Shown in pieces: positions 40,474 through 42,482 of a stretch of 42,482 bases of DNA; within the stretch, counting starts at the first letter, position 1, and every line of letters starts with the position of its first letter. Made by a program: the position numbers and the translations under genes. Origin of the DNA: DATKSS01 sp035533335 (GTDB lineage Bacteria; Chloroflexota; Dormibacteria; Dormibacterales; Dormibacteraceae); NCBI GenBank assembly GCA_035533335.1, contig DATLUC010000053.1, positions 1 through 42,482 on the forward strand, written 5' to 3'. Below the pieces are notes generated by a model. That model worked only from the letters and a program-made list of their open reading frames with translations. It did not search any database and was not told the origin of the DNA.

Positions 40474-40491
40474 GCGGGACGATCGTCCCGC
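40474..40491. promoter_or_regulatory. Perfect 18-bp palindrome in divergent region
   Basis: GCGGGACGATCGTCCCGC is identical to its reverse complement. It lies 28 nt upstream of the YihY GTG and about 150 nt upstream of the HExxH gene, the place expected of a dimeric repressor or activator site. No T-tract follows, so it is not a typical terminator. Confidence 0.5.
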
Positions 40492-40627
40492 ACGAGCGCC
40501 ACCAAACAGAAGCGGCTTTTCGGGCGGCTTGCCATCTCCGGTGCAGCGTACGAGGCCGACGAACAGCGTGTGCGCGCCGCAACGATGGGCGCCAGCGGCC
40601 CTCCGGCCATGCCCCCTGGAAACCGCC

Positions 40628-40633
40628 TATCGT
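40628..40633 (+). promoter_or_regulatory. Possible -10 box for HExxH gene
   Basis: TATCGT, TANNNT type, 9 nt before ATG 40643, the same hexamer as upstream of the CinA-like gene. Confidence 0.3.
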
Positions 40634-40642
40634 GTCCCGCAG

Positions 40643-41119
40643 ATGGGCATAAGGTCCGAGCTGGCCGGCTTCACCTCGACCGCCGCTCGCCGGGCGCTGG
40701 AAGGCCTGCCCCGCTGCGACTACGACGTGGTGGTCAAGCCGCTGCGCTACCGTTCGGCCCCCCACCTCGCGGCGCGCTGCGAGTTCGAGGAACGTCGGAT
40801 CGTCCTCCAGGTCCCGATCCCCTTCAAGGCGTTCAAGGAGCCGGTCGTGTTCGCGGCCCGGCGCAAGCGGGGCGCCGGGATGCAGTTCGCATGGGCCTCG
40901 GAGACCGTGTCCTTTCGGGGGCGACGCGACGTGCTGCGATTCCTGTACTGCCACGAATGGCTGCACTGGTACCTGCACGAGGTGCTGCACAAGGGGTCGT
41001 CGGCGGAAACCGCGTGCGACCGTTTCGCGCTCCGGAACTTTCGCAGGCGATACGTGACGACCGACGACGCCGACGCGGCCCTCAAGCGGCGGCCGTTGAA
41101 GGCACGGGCGTCGGGCTGA
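40643..41119 (+). CDS. Small HExxH-motif protein (putative zinc metallopeptidase)
   Basis: 158 residues from ATG 40643; earlier in-frame codons cover the promoter region and YihY start. LYCHEWLHWYLHE (101-113) contains HEWLH, the zincin zinc-binding motif, and Glu122 in SSAETACDRFALRNF could be the third ligand. There is no signal peptide or membrane helix, so it is cytoplasmic. I do not recognise a named family; it looks like a minimal SprT- or DUF-type metalloprotein. The convergent transglutaminase gene ends 34 bp away. Confidence 0.7.
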   Translation: MGIRSELAGFTSTAARRALEGLPRCDYDVVVKPLRYRSAPHLAARCEFEERRIVLQVPIPFKAFKEPVVFAARRKRGAGMQFAWASETVSFRGRRDVLRFLYCHEWLHWYLHEVLHKGSSAETACDRFALRNFRRRYVTTDDADAALKRRPLKARASG

Positions 41120-41152
41120 GGCCCGTCTGCCTTCTCCGGGGTCCCGCAGAGC

Positions 41153-42016
41153 TCATTCCAGCTCGGTCAGCGTCACCTGCTTGCTGGTGATGAGCCTGCC
41201 CTGGGCGGGAGAGCGATAGCTGCCGGACGTTGGCGCGACGTCCGAATAATCCGCCCCCACTGCGATGGTCACGTAACCAAGGCCGCCCCGGCTCGCGTGG
41301 GTCGGGTCGAAGGCCGACGCCACCGCGTCGCCGGTGCCATCCCTGGTCGGGAGCACGACCTCCACCCAGGCGTGGGTGCCGCCCAGGCCGAGCAGGTGGC
41401 CTGAGACGTATCGCGCCGGCAGGCCGCAGACGTGGCAGAGCGCGAGCATCACGTGGGCGTAGTCCTGGCACACGCCCGCGCCGAGGGCGAGCGCCTCGGC
41501 CGCGCTGGTCCGGACCCCGGTGATCCCGTACCGGTACGTCATCGACTGGTAGACCCAGTCGTTGATGCGGTCCGCGAGGGGAAGGCCCCACTCGGCCGAC
41601 GAGGCCAGCTGCTCGGCGGCGCCCCGAATACGATCATCGGCAGCGGTGAGGCGCGAGGGCTCCAGCAAGTAGCCGCCGGCGAGCCAGCCGTCGGCGAGGC
41701 GGTTCGGCTCCTCGGAGCGGCGCTCGACCGCGACTTCGGCCGTGAACTCGATCACGTCTGACACCCGCGACGCGAACACCTCGACGACCACGTTGCCGAA
41801 CCGATCGCGACGATCCTCGAGGCGCACGCCTTCGAGATCGACCGACAGCTCGTGGCGCAGCCTGCGCTGGTCGCCGAAACGCTCGGGTGGGATGACCACG
41901 AGACGGTGGTTGAGATCGCAAATCGGTTCCGGGTACTCGTACCGAAAGCTCTGGCGAACGAGATACGACGCCTTGCGCACTCCGGCCCAGTCGACGGAAA
42001 CGGGATCGATGGCCAT
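41153..42016 (-). CDS. Transglutaminase-like protein with complete catalytic triad
   Basis: 287 residues. An N-terminal bacterial transglutaminase domain (SYLVRQSFRYEYPEPICDLNHRL...) precedes the core with Cys183 (GAGVCQDYAHVM), His215 (GGTHAWVEV) and Asp237 (AFDPTH), so it should be active as a protease- or amidase-type enzyme. ATG 42016 overlaps the stop of the upstream paralogue by one base (TGATG). Such pairs often accompany circularly permuted ATP-grasp and alpha-E genes, which would lie beyond the right edge if present. Confidence 0.9.
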   Translation of the reverse strand: MAIDPVSVDWAGVRKASYLVRQSFRYEYPEPICDLNHRLVVIPPERFGDQRRLRHELSVDLEGVRLEDRRDRFGNVVVEVFASRVSDVIEFTAEVAVERRSEEPNRLADGWLAGGYLLEPSRLTAADDRIRGAAEQLASSAEWGLPLADRINDWVYQSMTYRYGITGVRTSAAEALALGAGVCQDYAHVMLALCHVCGLPARYVSGHLLGLGGTHAWVEVVLPTRDGTGDAVASAFDPTHASRGGLGYVTIAVGADYSDVAPTSGSYRSPAQGRLITSKQVTLTELE

Positions 42017-42482
42017 CAGTCCGCCTGGGCCCGGTCGGCCCACACGGTCATGGAGCGGAACGCCGCCGGGCCGAAGGTCGTGAGCATGGCGACATCCAGC
42101 GCGTCGCGGCCACGACCGATCAGCACCCGCCCGACGCGACGCTCGTTGTTGCGCGGATCGAACGTCCACCAGCGATCTCCCAGCCAGACCTCCATCCAGG
42201 CCGCGAAATCCATCGGGGCGTCGCTGAAAGGGACGTACAGGTCGGGCAGGTAGCCGAAGACGTAGCGGGCCGGGATGTTGAGGGCTCGGCAGAAGCTGAC
42301 CGCCAGGTGGGTGAGGTCCCGGCACACGCCCTTGCGGTTCTCGAGCACGTCGATCGCGGTGGTCAGCGGGTTGCTCGCCCCGTACTGGAACTGGATGTGG
42401 TCGTGCACCCAGTCGCAGACAGCCTGCACTCGCGCTGCGCCCGGCTCCGTTTGTCCGAACAGCTCCCACGCCATCCCCATCA
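42016..42482 (-). CDS. Transglutaminase-like protein, N-terminus cut by window edge
   Basis: At least 154 codons are visible; family members are usually about 270 residues, so roughly the first 100 or more residues lie beyond 42482. The visible Met codons near the edge are probably internal. The core keeps the Cys (RKGVCRDLTHLA) and Asp (WTFDPRNN), but the His position reads Ala in DFAAWMEVWLGDRWWTFD. The closing block GRVLIGRGRDALDVAMLTTFG is typical of this subfamily. It may be a non-catalytic partner of the overlapping paralogue, or use another residue. Both genes are on one message. Confidence 0.85.
   Translation of the reverse strand, partial: MGMAWELFGQTEPGAARVQAVCDWVHDHIQFQYGASNPLTTAIDVLENRKGVCRDLTHLAVSFCRALNIPARYVFGYLPDLYVPFSDAPMDFAAWMEVWLGDRWWTFDPRNNERRVGRVLIGRGRDALDVAMLTTFGPAAFRSMTVWADRAQAD

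Noticed and set aside
40474..40491. Palindrome read as a rho-independent terminator
   Set aside because: No T-rich tract follows on either strand, and both neighbouring genes start from this region, so no transcript ends here.

Overview
The window is a dense, high-GC bacterial chromosome segment with short intergenic gaps, many GTG and some TTG starts, and frequent start/stop overlaps. There is no rRNA, tRNA, CRISPR array or recognisable mobile element. The gene content (mycobacterial-type truncated haemoglobin GlbO, FAS1-like/MaoC dehydratase pair, K+-independent H+-pyrophosphatase, MoxR-DUF58-transglutaminase operon) and the many TANNNT boxes 6-9 nt before start codons suggest an uncultured soil bacterium near Actinomycetota, Chloroflexota or Dormibacterota. 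The sequence alone does not fix the phylum.

Layout. 1-3777: a truncated MFS transporter diverges from a DUF4097 protein, a DUF2089 zinc/HTH protein, a small protein and a second MFS transporter; a strong inverted repeat lies on the DUF4097 promoter. 3794-5482: a Pro/Ala-rich repeat protein with a duplicated C-terminal module. 5527-14321 (minus): a metabolic cluster of a 2-oxoacid dehydrogenase E1-alpha, a homocitrate/isopropylmalate-synthase-family enzyme, LeuD, LeuC, a LeuB/IDH-family dehydrogenase, two acyl-CoA ligases and a small unknown protein. 14346-16379: membrane pyrophosphatase. 16466-17548: acylphosphatase and a CinA-like protein, divergent across 24 bp. 17584-21176 (minus): an acyl-CoA operon (two hotdog dehydratase subunits, acyl-CoA dehydrogenase, SDR, enoyl-CoA hydratase). 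21201-25725 (minus): MoxR, DUF58 and a TgpA-type transglutaminase. 25844-26725: a lipoprotein ending in a Hint domain. 26747-30005 (minus): HAD phosphatase, a phosphofructokinase with pyrophosphate-type active-site residues, PduO-type cobalamin adenosyltransferase and an alpha/beta hydrolase. 30076-35572: a DUF2254-like membrane protein, GlbO, a fosmidomycin-resistance-like MFS transporter, an ornithine cyclodeaminase homologue, a metallophosphoesterase and a DUF3052-like protein. 35626-37975: a sulfocyanin-like lipoprotein without copper ligands, a small membrane protein, another lipoprotein and a secreted glycosidase-like protein. 38523-42482: proline dehydrogenase, a YihY protein, a small HExxH protein and two overlapping transglutaminase genes, the second cut by the right edge.

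Three themes connect genes. First, pyrophosphate: the phosphofructokinase has Asp104/Lys124 and the membrane pyrophosphatase is of the K+-independent type, so PPi may serve both glycolysis and proton pumping. Second, acyl-CoA and 2-oxoacid metabolism: two gene clusters could feed each other, but the substrate of the LeuABCD-like set cannot be decided here. Third, transcription: about ten genes have a -10-like hexamer so close to the start codon that leaderless mRNAs are expected, and this changes several start codons.
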